From NCBI GenBank assembly GCA_032622095.1, contig CP136064.1, forward strand, positions 37,128,426-37,192,425: 64,000 bases of DNA. The letters run 5' to 3'. Source of the DNA: Siphonodentalium dalli (Eukaryota > Mollusca > Scaphopoda > Gadilida > Siphonodentaliidae). Under the pieces are notes generated by a model. It was not told where the DNA came from. It worked only from the letters and a program-made list of their open reading frames with translations, and made no database searches. Each line of letters starts with the position of its first letter. Position 1 is the stretch's first letter. Positions 38,551 to 51,332 of the stretch are shown here, in pieces. A program made the position numbers and the translations under genes.

Positions 38551-40121
38551 GTATTATCAGTAATGGTGTGGCGATAATGAGTCCTGAAACAGGGAAGGAT
38601 GCGTATTATCAGCAATGGTGTGGCGACAATGAGTTCTGAAACAGGATATGAGTAGTATTATCATTGTGTGGCGATAATGAGTCCCGAAACAGGAGAGAAT
38701 GCGTATTATCAGTAATGTTGTGGCGATAATGAGTCCTGAAACAGGGGAGGATACGTATTATCAGTAATGGTGTGGCGATAATGAGTCCTGAAACAGGAGA
38801 GGAGGCGTATTATCAGTAATGGTGTGGCGATAATGAGTCCTGAAACAGGATATGAGTAGTATTATCATTGTGTGGCGATATTGAGTCCTGAAACAGGAGA
38901 GGATCCGTATTATCAGCAATGGTGTGGCGACAATGAGTTCTGAAACAGGATATGAGTAGTATTATCATTGTGTGGCGATAATGATTCCTGAAACAGGAGA
39001 GGATGCGTATTATCAGTAATGTTGTGGCGACAATGAGTCCTGAAACAGGATATGAGTAGTATTATCATTGTGTGGCGATAAAGAGTCCTGAAACAGGAGA
39101 TGATGCGTATTATCAGTAATGTTGTGGCGATAATGAGTCCTGAAACAGGAGAGGATGCGTATTATCAGTAATGGTGTGGCGATAATGAGTCCTGAAACAG
39201 GAGAGGATGCGTATTATCATTGTGTTGCGATAATGAGTCCTGAAACAGGAGAGGATGCGTATTATCAGTAATGGTGTGGCGATAATGAGTCCTGAAACAG
39301 GAGAGGATGCGTATTATCATTGTGTGGCGATAATGAGTCCAGAAACAGGAGAGGATGCGTATTATCAGTAATGGTGTGGTGACAATGAGTCCTGAAACAG
39401 GATATGAGTAGTATTATCATTGTGTGGCGACAATGAGTCCTGAAACAGGGAAGATGCGTATTATCAGTACTGTTGTGGCGACAATGAGTCCTGAAACAGG
39501 ATATGAGTAGTATTATCATTGTGTGGCGATAATGAGTCCTGAAACAGGATATGAGTCGTATTATCAGTAATGTTGTGGCGATAATGAGTCATGAAACAGG
39601 ATACGAGTCGTATTATCAGTAATGGTGTGGCGATAATGAGTCCTGAAACAGGGAAGGATGCGTATTATCAGCAATGGTGTGGCGACAATGAGTCCTGAAA
39701 CAGGATATTAGTAGTATTATCATTGTGTGGCGATAATGAGTCCTGAAACAGGAGAGGATGCGTATTATCAGTAATGTTGTGGCGATAATGAGTCCTGAAA
39801 CAGGGAAGGATGCGTATTATCAGCAATGGTGTGGCGATAATGAGTCCTGAAACAGGATATGAGTAGTATTATCATTGTGTGGCGATAATGAGTCCTGAAA
39901 CAGGAGAGGAGGCGTATTATCAGTAATGGTGTGGCGATAATGAGTCCTGAAACAGGATATGAGTAGTATTATCATTGTGTGGCGATAATGAGTCCTGAAA
40001 CAGGAGAGGGTGCGTATTATCAGCAATGGTGTGGCGACAATGAGTCCTGAAACAGGATATGAGTAGTATTATCATTGTGTGGCGATAATGAGTCCTGAAA
40101 CAGGAGAGGATGCGTATTATC
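38551..40121. repeat. Start of superunit B before the 516-bp module
   Basis: Satellite HOR matching 18.05-19.2 kb at 20,503 bp: gggaaggatgcg at about 38,590, gatattgag at 38,877 (18,374 in A), gtgttgcgataat at about 39,224 and the gatattagtag tail near 39,709. After about 39,780 the order differs from A, which there has the 152-bp duplication. Confidence 0.82.
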
Positions 40122-40637
40122 AGTAATGTTGTGGCGACAATGAGTCCTGAAACAGGATATGAGTAGTATTATCAGTAATGGTGTGGCGACAATGAGTCCT
40201 GAAACAGGATATGAGTAGTATTATCATTGTGTGGCGACAATGAGTCCTGAAACAGGATATGAGTAGTATTATCAGCAATGGTGTGGCGATAATGAGTCGT
40301 GAAACAGGAGAGGATGCGTATTATCAGTAATGGTGTGGCGACAATGAGTCCTGAAACAGGATATGAGTAGTATTATCAGTAATGGTGTGGCGACAATGAG
40401 TCCTGAAACAGGATATGAGTAGTATTATCAGTAATGTTGTGGCGACAATGAGTCCTGAAACAGGATATGAGTAGTATTATCAGTAATGATGTGGCGACAA
40501 TGAGCCCTGGAACAGGATATGAGTAGTATTATCAGTAATGGTGTGGCGACAATGAGTCCTGAAACAGGATATGAGTAGTATTATCAGTAATGTTGTGGCG
40601 ACAATGAGTCCTGAAACAGGATATGCGTAGTATTATC
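40122..40637. repeat. 516-bp ten-monomer module, copy at 40.1 kb
   Basis: Same ten-monomer order and exact 516-bp length as 9,292-9,807 and 19,875-20,390, with gagccctgg at 40,502 and gtcgtgaaac in the fourth monomer as in the 19.9-kb copy. Private changes: agtaatgatgtgg in the eighth monomer and gatatgcgtag in the last. Confidence 0.88.
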
Positions 40638-43600
40638 ATTGTGTGGCGATAATGAGTCCTGAAAGAGGAGAGGATGCGTATTATCAGTAATGTTGTGGCG
40701 ATAATGAGTCCTGAAACAGGGGAGGATGCGTATTATCAGTAATGGTGTGGCGATAATGAGTCCTGAAACAGGGGAGGATGCGTATTATCAGTAACGGTGT
40801 GGCGACAATGAGTACTGAAACAGCCTATGAGTAGTATTATCATTGTGTGGCGATAATGAGTCCTGAAACAGGGGAGGATGCGTATTATCAGCAATTGTGT
40901 GGCGACAATGAGTCCTGAAACAGGAGAGGAGGCGTATTATCAGTAATGGTGTGGCGACAATGAGTCCTGAAACAGGATATGAGTAGTATTATCATTGTGT
41001 GGCGATAATGTGTCCTGAAACAGGGGAGGATGCATATTATCAGTAATGGTGTGGCGATAATGAGTCCTGAAACAGGAGAGGATGCGTATTATCAGTAATG
41101 GTGTGGCGATAATGAGTCCTGAAACAGGAGAGGAGGCGTATTATCAGTAATGGTGTGGCGATAATGAGTCCTGAAACAGGATATGAGTAGTATTATCATT
41201 GTGTGGCGATAATGAGTCCTGAAACAGGAGAGGATGCGTATTATCAGCAATGGTGTGGCGACAATGACTTCTGAAACAGGATATGAGTAGTATTATCATT
41301 GTGTGGCGATAATGAGTCCTGAAACAGGAGAGGATGCGTATTATCAGTAATGTTGTGGCGACAATGAGTCCTGAAACAGGATATGAGTAGTATTATCATT
41401 GTGTGGCGATAAAGAGTCCTGAAACAGGAGATGATGCGTATTATCAGTAATGTTGTGGCGATAATGAGTCCTGAAACAGGAGAGGATGCGTATTATCATT
41501 GTGTGGCGATAATGAGTACTGAAACAGGGGAGGATGCGTATTATCGGTAATGGTGTGGCGATAATGAGTACTGAAACAGGAGAGGAGGCGTATTATCAGT
41601 AATGGTGTGGCGATAATGAGTCCTGAAACAGGAGAGGATGCGTATTATTAGTAATGGTGTGGCGATAATGAGTCCTGAAACAGGATCTGAGTAGTATTAT
41701 CATTGTGTGGCGATAATGAGTCCTGAAACAGGGGAGGATGCGTATTATCGGTAATGGTGTGGCGATAATGAGTCCTGAAACAGGAGAGGATGCGTATTAT
41801 CAGTAATGGTGTGGCGGCAATGAGTCCTGAAACAGGATATGAGTAGTATTATCATTGTGTGCGATAATGAGTCCTGAAACAGGGAAGATGCGTATTATCA
41901 GTAATGTTGTGGCGACATTGAGTCCTGAAACAGGATATGAGTAGTATTATCATTGTGTGGCGATAATGAGTCCTGAAACAGGATATGAGTCGTATTATCA
42001 GTAATGTTGTGGCGATAATGAGTCATGAAACAGGATATGAGTCGTATTATCAGTAATGGTGTGGCGATAATGAGTCCTGCAAAAGGGGAGGATGCGTATT
42101 ATCAGTAATGGTGTGGCGATAATGAGTCCTGAAACAGGATATGAGTAGTATTATCATTGTGTGGCGATAATGAGTCCTGAAACAGGAGAGGATGCGTATT
42201 ATCAGTAATGTTGTGGCGATAATGAGTCCTGAAACAGGGGAGGATGCGTATTATCAGTAATGGTGTGGCGATAATGAGTCCTGACACAGGAGAGGAGGCG
42301 TATTATCAGTAATGGTGTGGCGATAATGAGTCCTGAAACAGGATATGAGTAGTATTATCATTGTGTGGCGATAATGAGTCCTGAAACAGGAGAGGATGCG
42401 TATTATCAGCAATGGTGTGGCGACAATGAGTTCTGTAACAGGATATGAGTAGTATTATCATTGTGTGGTGATATTGAGTCCTGAAACAGCAGAGGATGCG
42501 TATTATCAGTAATGTTGTGGCGACAATGAGTCCTGAAACAGGATATGAGTAGTATTATCATTGTGTGGCGATAAAGAGTCCTGAAACAGGAGATGATGCG
42601 TATTATCAGTAATGTTGTGGCGATAATGAGTCCTGAAACAGGAGAGGATGCGTATTATCAGTAATGTTGTGGCGACAATGAGTCCTGAAACAGGATATGA
42701 GTAGTATTATCATTGTGTGGCGATAAAGAGTCATGAAACAGGAGATGATGCGTATTATCAGTAATGTTGTGGCGATAATGAGTCCTGAAACAGGAGAGGA
42801 TGCGTATTATCATTGTGTGGCGATAATGAGTCCGGAAACAGGGGAGGATGCGTATTATCGGTAATGGTGTGGCGATAATGAGTCCTGAAACAGGAGAGGA
42901 GGCGTATTATCAGTAATGGTGTGGCGATAATGAGTCCTGAAACAGGAGAGGATGCGTATTATTAGTAATGGTGTGGCGATAATGAGTCCTGAAACAGGAT
43001 ATGAGTAGTATTAACATTGTGTGGCGATAATGAGTCCTGAAACAGGGGAGGATGCGTATTATCGGTAATGGTGTGGCGATAATGAGTCCTGAAACAGGAG
43101 AGGATGCGTATTATCAGTAATGGTGTGGCGGCAATGAGTCCTGAAACAGGATATGAGTAGTATTATCATTGTGTGGCGATAATGAGTCCTGAAACAGGAA
43201 AGATGCGTATTATCAGTAATGTTGTGGCGACATTGAGTCCTGAAACAGGATATGAGTAGTATTATCATTGTGTGGCGATAATGAGTCCTGAAACAGGATA
43301 TGAGTCGTATTATCAGTAATGTTGGGGCGATAATGAGTCATGAAACAGGATATGAGTCGTATTATCAGTAATGGTGTGGCGATAATGAGTCCTGAAACAG
43401 GGGAGGATGCGTATTATCAGTAATGGTGTGGCGATAATGAGTCCTGAAACAGGATATGAGTAGTATTATCATTGTGTGGCGATAATGAGTCCTGAAACAG
43501 GAGAAGATGCGTATTATCAGTAATGTTGTGGCGATAATGAGTCCTGAAACAGGGGAGGATGCGTATTATCAGTAATGGTGTGGCGATAATGAGTCCTGAA

Positions 43601-43689
43601 ACAGGAGAGGAGGCGTATTATCAGTAATGGTGTGGCGATAATGAGTCCTGAAACAGGATATGAGTAGTATTATCATTGTGTGGCGATAA
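40638..43689. repeat. HOR units of superunit B, 40.6-43.7 kb
   Basis: Satellite only. 41.03-42.6 kb matches 20.4-22.0 and 22.4-24.0 kb (offsets about 20,603 and 18,582). 42.1-43.7 kb matches 26.6-28.2 kb at 15,453. A one-base loss (gtgtgcgataat) at about 41,860 shifts the offset by one. Confidence 0.8.
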
Positions 43690-45003
43690 TGAGTCCTGAA
43701 ACAGGAGAGGATGCGTATTATCAGCAATGGTGTGGCGACAATGAGTTCTGTAACAGGATATGAGTAGTATTATCATTGTGTGGTGATAATGAGTCCTAAA
43801 ACAGCAGAGGATGCGTATTATCAGTAATGTTGTGGCGACAATGAGTCCTGAAACAGGATATGAGTAGTATTATCATTGTGTGGCGATAAAGGGTTCTGAA
43901 ACAGGAGATGATGCGTATTATCAGTAATGTTGTGGCGATAATGAGTCCTGAAACAGGAGAGGATGCGTATTAGCAGTAATGGTGTGGCGATAATGAGTCC
44001 TGAAACAGGAGAGGAGGCGTATTATCATTGTGTGGCGATAATGAGTCCTGAAACAGGGGAGGATGCGTATTATCGGTAATGGTGTGGCGATAATGAGTCC
44101 TGAAACAGGAGAGGAGGCGTATTATCAGTAATGGTGTGGCGATAATGAGTCCTGAAACAGGAGAGGATGCGTATTATTAGTAATGGTGTGGCGATAATGA
44201 GTCCTGAAACAGGATATGAGTAGTATTATCATTGCGTGGCGATAATGAGTCCTGAAACAGGGAAGATGCGTATTATCAGTAATGTTGTGGCGACAATGAG
44301 TCCTGAAACAGGATATGAGTAGTATTATCATTGTGTGGCGATAATGAGTCCTGAAACAGGATATGATTCGTATTATCAGTAATGTTGTGGCGACAATGAG
44401 TCCTGCAACAGGAGAGGATGCGTATTATCATTGTGTGGCGATAATGAGTCCTGAAACAGGGGAGGATGCGTATTATCGGTAATGGTGTGGCGATAATGAG
44501 TCCTGAAACAGGAGAGGAGGCGTATTATCAGTAATGGTGTGGCGATAATGAGTCCTGAAACAGGAGAGGATGCGTATTATTAGTAATGGTGTGGCGATAA
44601 TGATTCCTGAAACAGGATATGAGTAGTATTATCATTGCGTGGCGATAATGAGTCCTGAAACAGGGAAGATGCGTATTATCAGTAATGTTGTGGCGACAAT
44701 GAGTCCTGAAACAGGATATGAGTAGTATTATCATTGTGTGGCGATAATGAGTCCTGAAACAGGATATGATTCGTATTATCAGTAATGTTGTGGCGATAAT
44801 GAGTCCTGAAACAGGAGAGGATGCGTATTATCATTGTGTGGCGATAATGAGTCCTGAAACAGGGGAGGATGCGTATTATCGGTAATGGTGTGGCGATAAT
44901 GAGTCCTGAAACAGGAGAGGAGGCGTATTATCAGTAATGGTGTGGCGATAATGAGTCCTGAAACAGGAGAGGATGCGTATTATCGGTAATGGTGTGGCGA
45001 TAA
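43690..45003. repeat. 1,314-bp tandem duplication, copy 1, with nested 403-bp pair
   Basis: Matches 45,004-46,317 at exactly 1,314 bp. The rare gataaagggttctgaaac is at 43,891 and 45,205 (position of gggttc), and tattagcagtaatgg is also shared. Inside, an eight-monomer 403-bp block (five of 52, two of 48, one of 47) occurs twice, at 44,125 and 44,528, sharing attgcgtggcg and gatatgattcg. Confidence 0.9.
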
Positions 45004-46317
45004 TGAGTCCTGAAACAGGAGAGGATGCGTATTATCAGCAATGGTGTGGCGACAATGAGTTCTGTAACAGGATATGAGTAGTATTATCATTGTGTGGTGA
45101 TAATGAGTCCTAAAACAGCAGAGGATGCGTATTATCAGTAATGTTGTGGCGACAATGAGTCCTGAAACAGGATATGAGTAGTATTATCATTGTGTGGCGA
45201 TAAAGGGTTCTGAAACAGGAGATGATGCGTATTATCAGTAATGTTGTGGCGATAATGAGTCCTGAAACAGGAGAGGATGCGTATTAGCAGTAATGGTGTG
45301 GCGATAATGAGTCCTGAAACAGGAGAGGAGGCGTATTATCATTGTGTGGCGATAATGAGTCCTGAAACAGGGGAGGATGCGTATTATCGGTAATGGTGTG
45401 GCGATAATGAGTCCTGAAACAGGAGAGGAGGCGTATTATCAGTAATGGTGTGGCGATAATGAGTCCTGAAACAGGAGAGGATGCGTATTATTAGTAATGG
45501 TGTGGCGATAATGAGTTCTGAAACAGGATATGAGTAGTATTATCATTGCGTGGCGATAATGAGTCCTGAAACAGGGAAGATGCGTATTATCAGTAATGTT
45601 GTGGCGACAATGAGTCCTGAAACAGGATATGAGTAGTATTATCATTGTGTGGCGATAATGAGTCCTGAAACAGGATATGATTCGTATTATCAGTAATGTT
45701 GTGGCGACAATGAGTCCTGCAACAGGAGAGGATGCGTATTATCATTGTGTGGCGATAATGAGTCCTGAAACAGGGGAGGATGCGTATTATCGGTAATGGT
45801 GTGGCGATAATGAGTCCTGAAACAGGAGAGGAGGCGTATTATCAGTAATGGTGTGGCGATAATGAGTCCTGAAACAGGAGAGGATGCGTATTATTAGTAA
45901 TGGTGTGGCGATAATGAGTCCTGAAACAGGATATGAGTAGTATTATCATTGCGTGGCGATAATGAGTCCTGAAACAGGGAAGATGCGTATTATCAGTAAT
46001 GTTGTGGCGACAATGAGTCCTGAAACAGGATATGAGTAGTATTATCATTGTGTGGCGATAATGAGTCCTGAAACAGGATATGATTCGTATTATCAGTAAT
46101 GTTGTGGCGATAATGAGTCCTGAAACAGGAGAGGATGCGTATTATCATTGTGTGGCGATAATGAGTCCTGAAACAGGGGAGGATGCGTATTATCGGTAAT
46201 GGTGTGGCGATAATGAGTCCTGAAACAGGAGAGGAGGCGTATTATCAGTAATGGTGTGGCGATAATGAGTCCTGAAACAGGAGAGGATGCGTATTATCGG
46301 TAATGGTGTGGCGATAA
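45004..46317. repeat. 1,314-bp tandem duplication, copy 2, with nested 403-bp pair
   Basis: Second copy of 43,690-45,003, with the nested 403-bp pair at 45,439 and 45,842. Because the pair is present in both copies, the 403-bp duplication came first and the 1,314-bp duplication second. Superunit A has one 403-type block, at 28,568. Confidence 0.9.
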
Positions 46318-46339
46318 TGAGTCCTGAAACAGGAGAGGA

Positions 46340-47098
46340 TGCGTATTATCAGTAATGGTGTGGCGGCAATGAGTCCTGAAACAGGATATGAGTAGTATTA
46401 TCATTGTGTGGCGATAATGAGTCCTGAAACAGGATATGAGTCGTATTATCAGTAATGTTGTGGCGATAATGAGTCATGAAACAGGATATGAGTCGTATTA
46501 TCAGTAATGGTGTGGCGATAATGAGTCCTGAAACAGGGAAGGATGCGAATTATCAGCAATGGTGTGGCGACAATGAGTCCTGAAACAGAATATGAGTAGT
46601 ATTATCATTGTGTGGCGATAATGAGTCCTGAAACAGGAGAGGATGCGTATTATCAGTAATGTTGTGGCGATAATGAGTCCTGACACAGGGGAGGATGCGT
46701 ATTATCAGTAATGGTGTGGCGATAATGAGTCCTGACACAGGAGAGGAGGCGTATCATCAGTAATGGTGTGGCGATAATGAGTCCTGAAACAGGATATGAG
46801 TAGTATTATCATTGTGTGGCGATAATGAGTCCTGAAACAGGAGAGGATGCGTATTATCAGCAATGGTGTGGCGACAATGAGTTCTGAAACAGGATATGAG
46901 TAGTATTATCATTGTGTGGCGATAATGAGTCCTGAAACAGGAGAGGATGCGTATTATCAGTAATGTTGTGGTGACAATGAGTCCTGAAACAGGATATGAG
47001 TAGTATTATCATTGTGTGGCGATAAAGAGTCCTGAAACAGGAGATGATGCGTATTATCAGTAATGTTGTGGCGATAATGAGTCCTGAAACAGGGAAGA
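46340..47098. repeat. 759-bp tandem duplication, copy 1
   Basis: Matches the next 759 bp: gcgaattatcagcaat near 46,543 and 47,302, cctgaaacagaatatg near 46,580 and 47,339, and gtatcatcag near 46,751 and 47,510. Length fits 15 monomers (ten of 52, four of 48, one of 47). Superunit A has a single equivalent at 29.4-29.9 kb. Confidence 0.87.
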
Positions 47099-47857
47099 TG
47101 CGTATTATCAGTAATGTTGTGGCGACAATGAGTCCTGAAACAGGATATGAGTAGTATTATCATTGTGTGGCGATAATGAGTCCTGAAACAGGATATGAGT
47201 CGTATTATCAGTAATGTTGTGGCGATAATGAGTCATGAAACAGGATATGAGTCGTATTATCAGTAATGGTGTGGCGATAATGAGTCCTGAAACAGGGAAG
47301 GATGCGAATTATCAGCAATAGTGTGGCGACAATGAGTCCTGAAACAGAATATGAGTAGTATTATCATTGTGTGGCGATAATGAGTCCTGAAACAGGAGAG
47401 GATGCGTATTATCAGTAATGTTGTGGCGATAATGAGTCCTGACACAGGGGAGGATGCGTATTATCAGTAATGGTGTGGCGATAATGAGTCCTGACACAGG
47501 AGAGGAGGCGTATCATCAGTAATGGTGTGGCGATAATGAGTCCTGAAACAGGATATGAGTAGTATTATCATTGTGTGGCGATAATGAGTCCTGAAACAGG
47601 AGAGGATGCGTATTATCAGCAATGGTGTGGCGACAATGAGTTCTGAAACAGGATATGAGTAGTATTATCATTGTGTGGCGATAATGAGTCCTGAAACAGG
47701 AGAGGATGCGTATTATCAGTAATGTTGTGGTGACAATGAGTCCTGAAACAGGATATGAGTAGTATTATCATTGTGTGGCGATAAAGAGTCCTGAAACAGG
47801 AGATGATGCGTATTATCAGTAATGTTGTGGCGATAATGAGTCCTGAAACAGGAGAGG
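47099..47857. repeat. 759-bp tandem duplication, copy 2
   Basis: Second copy of 46,340-47,098. A private change is agcaatagtgtgg near 47,313. Confidence 0.86.
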
Positions 47858-49600
47858 ATGCGTATTATCAGTAATGGTGTGGCGATAATGAGTCCTGAAA
47901 CAGGAGAGGATGCGTATTATCATTGTGTGGCGATAATGAGTCCTGAAACAGGGGAGGGTGCGTATTATCGGTAATGGTGTGGCGATAAAGAGTCCTGAAA
48001 CAGGAGAGGAGGCGTATTATCAGTAATGGTGTGGCGATAATGAGTCCTGAAACAGGAGAGGATGCGTATTATTAGTAATGGTGTGGCGATAATGAGTCCT
48101 GAAACAGGATATGAGTAGTATTATCATTGTGTGGCGATAATGAGTCCTGAAACAGGGGAGGATGCGTATTATCGGTAATGGTGTGGCGATAATGAGTCCT
48201 GAAACAGGAGAGGATGCGTATTATCAGTAATGGTGTGGCGACAATGAGTCCTGAAACAGGATATTAGTAGTATTATCATTGTGTGGCGACAATGAGTCCT
48301 GAAACAGGGAAGATGCGTATTATTAGTAATGGTGTGGCGATAATGAGTCCTGAAACAGGATATGAGTAGTATTATCATTGTGTGGCGATAATGAGTCCTG
48401 AAACAGGGGAGGATGCGTATTATCGGTAATGGTGTGGCGATAATGAGTCCTGAAACAGGATATGATTCGTATTATCAGTAATGTTGTGGCGATAATGAGT
48501 CATGAAACAGGATATGAGTCGTATTATCAGTAATGGTGTGGCGATAAAGAGTCCTGAAACAGGAGATGATGCGTATTATCAGTAATGTTGTGGCGATAAT
48601 GAGTCCTGAAACAGGAGAGGATGCGTATTATCAGTAATGGTGTGGCGATAATGAGTCCTGAAACAGGAGAGGATGCGTATTATCATTGTGTGGCGATAAT
48701 GAGTCCTGAAACAGGGGAGGATGCGTATTATCGGTAATGGTGGGGCGATAATGAGTCCTGAAACAGGAGAGGAGGCGTATTATCAGTAATTGTGTGGCGA
48801 CAATGAGTCCTGAAACAGGATATGAGTAGTATTATCATTGTGTGGCGATAATGAGTCCTGAAACAGGGGAGGATGCATATTATCAGTAATGTTGTGGCGA
48901 CAATGAGTCCTGAAACAGGATATGAGTAGTATTATCATTGTGTGGCGATAATGAGTCCTGAAACAGGATATGAGTCGTATTATCAGTAATGTTGTGGCGA
49001 TAATGAGTCCTGAAACAGGATATGAGTCGTATTATCAGTAATGGTGTGGCGATAATGAGTCCTGAAACAGGGGAGGATGCGTATTATCAGCAATGGTGTG
49101 GCGACAATGAGTCCTGAAACAGGATATGAGTAGTATTATCATTGTGTGGCGATAATGAGTCCTGAAACAGGAGAGGATGCGTATTATCAGTAATGGTGTG
49201 GCGATAATGAGTCCTGAAACAGGAGAGGATGCGTATTATCATTGTGTGGCGATAATGAGTCCTGAAACAGGAGAGGAGGCGTATTATCAGTAATGGTGTG
49301 GCGACAATGAGTTCTGAAAAAGGATATGAGTAGCATTATCATTGTGTGGCGATAATGAGTCCTGAAACAGGGGAGGATGCATATTATCAGTAATGTTGTG
49401 GCGACAATGAGTCCTGAAACAGGATATGAGTAGTATTATCATTGTGTGGCGATGAGTCCTGAAACAGGATATGAGTCGTATTATCAGTAATGTTGTGGCG
49501 ATAATGAGTCCTGAAACAGGATATGAGTAGTATTATCAGTAATGGTGTGGCGATAATGAGGTCTGAAACAGGGGAGGATGCGTATTATCTGCAATGGTGT
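47858..49600. repeat. HOR units of superunit B, 47.9-49.6 kb
   Basis: Satellite only. 48.17-49.5 kb matches 32.3-33.6 kb at 15,858 bp, including the 45-bp monomer with gcgatgagtcc (49,441-49,485) and the gatgcatattatc tails near 48,872 and 49,379. Confidence 0.8.
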
Positions 49601-49604
49601 GGCG

Positions 49605-51332
49605 ACAATGAGTCCTGAAACAGGATATGAGTAGTATTATCATTGTGTGGCGATAATGAGTCCTGAAACAGGAGAGGATGCGTATTATCAGTAATGGTGT
49701 GGCGATAATGAGTCCTGAAACAGGGGAGGATGCGTATTATCAGTAATGGTGTGGCGATAATGAGTCCTGAAACAGGAGAGGAGGCGTAATATCAGTAATG
49801 GTGTGGCGATAATGAGTCCTGAAACAGGATATGAGTAGTATTATCATTGTGTGGAGATAATGAGTCCTGAAACAGGAGAGGATGCGTATTATCAGCAATG
49901 GTGTGGCGACAATGAGTCCTGAAACAGGATATGAGTAGTATTATCATTGTGTGGCGATAATGAGTCCTGAAACAGGAGAGGATGCGTTTTATCAGTAATG
50001 TTGTGGCGACAATGAGTCCTGAAACAGGATATGAGTAGTATTATCAGTAATGGTGTGGCGACAATGACTCCTGAAACAGGATATGAGTAGTATTATCATT
50101 GTGTGGCGACAATGAGTCCTGAAACAGGATATGAGTAGTATTATCAGTAATGGTGTGGCGACAATGAGTGCCGAAACAGGATATGAGTAGTATTATCAGT
50201 AATGTTGTGGCGACAATGAGGCCTGAAACAGGATATGAGTAGTATTATCATTGGGTGGCGATAATGAGTCCTGAAACAGGAGAGGATGCGTATTATCAGT
50301 AATGTTGTGGCGATAATGAGTCCTGAAACCTCGGAGGATGCGTATTATCAGCAATGGTGTGGCGACAATGAGTCCTGAAACAGGATATGAGTAGTATTAT
50401 CATTGTGTGGCGATAATCAGTCCTGAAACAGGAGAGGATGCGTATTATCAGTAATGTTGTGGCGATAATGAGTCCTGAAACAGGGGAGGATGCGTATTAT
50501 CAGTAATGGTGTGGCGATAATGAGTCCTGAAACAGGAGAGGAGGCGTATTATCAGTAATGGTGTGGCGATAATGAGTCCTGAAACAGGATATGAGTAGTA
50601 TTATCATTGTGTGGCGATAATGAGTCCTGAAACAGGAGAGGATGCGTATTATCAGCAATGGTGTGGCGATAATGAGTCCTGAAACAGGATATGAGTAGTA
50701 TTATCATTGTGTGGCGATAATGAGTCCTGAAACAGGAGAGGATGCGTATTATCAGTAATGTTGTGGCGACAATAGGTCCTGAAACAGGATATGAGTAGTA
50801 TTATCAGTAATGGTGTGGCGACAATGAGTCCTGAAACAGGATATGAGTAGTATTATCATTGTGTGGCGACAATGAGTCCTGAAACAGGATGTGAGTAGTA
50901 TTATCAGCAATGGTGTGGCGATAATGAGTCCTGAAACAGGAGAGGATGCGTATTATCAGTAATGGTGTGGCGATAATGAGTCCTGAAACAGGAGAGGATG
51001 CGTATTATCAGTAATGATGTGGCGACAATGAGTCCTGAAACAGGGGAGGATGCGTATTATAAGCAATTGTGTGGCGATACTGAGTCCTTAAACAGGAGAC
51101 GATGCGTATTATCAGTAATGATGTGGCGACAATGAGTCCTGAGACAGGCGAGGTTGCGTATTATCAGCAATTGTGTGGCGATAATGAGTCCTGAAACAGG
51201 AGAGGAGGTGTATTATCAGTAATGATGTGGCGACAATGAGTTCTGAAACAGGATATGAGAAGTATTATCATTGTGTGGCGATAATGAGACCTGAAACAGG
51301 GAAGGATGCGTATTATCAGCAATGGTGTGGCG
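49605..51332. repeat. 1,728-bp tandem duplication, copy 1
   Basis: Matches the next 1,728 bp: gtggagataat (49,851 and 51,579), gagtgccgaaac (50,166 and 51,894), gaaacctcggagg (about 50,326 and 52,054) and ccttaaacaggagac (51,086 and 52,814). Length fits 34 monomers (24 of 52, ten of 48). Contains the 204-bp gtgcc module at 50,046-50,249. Confidence 0.9.
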
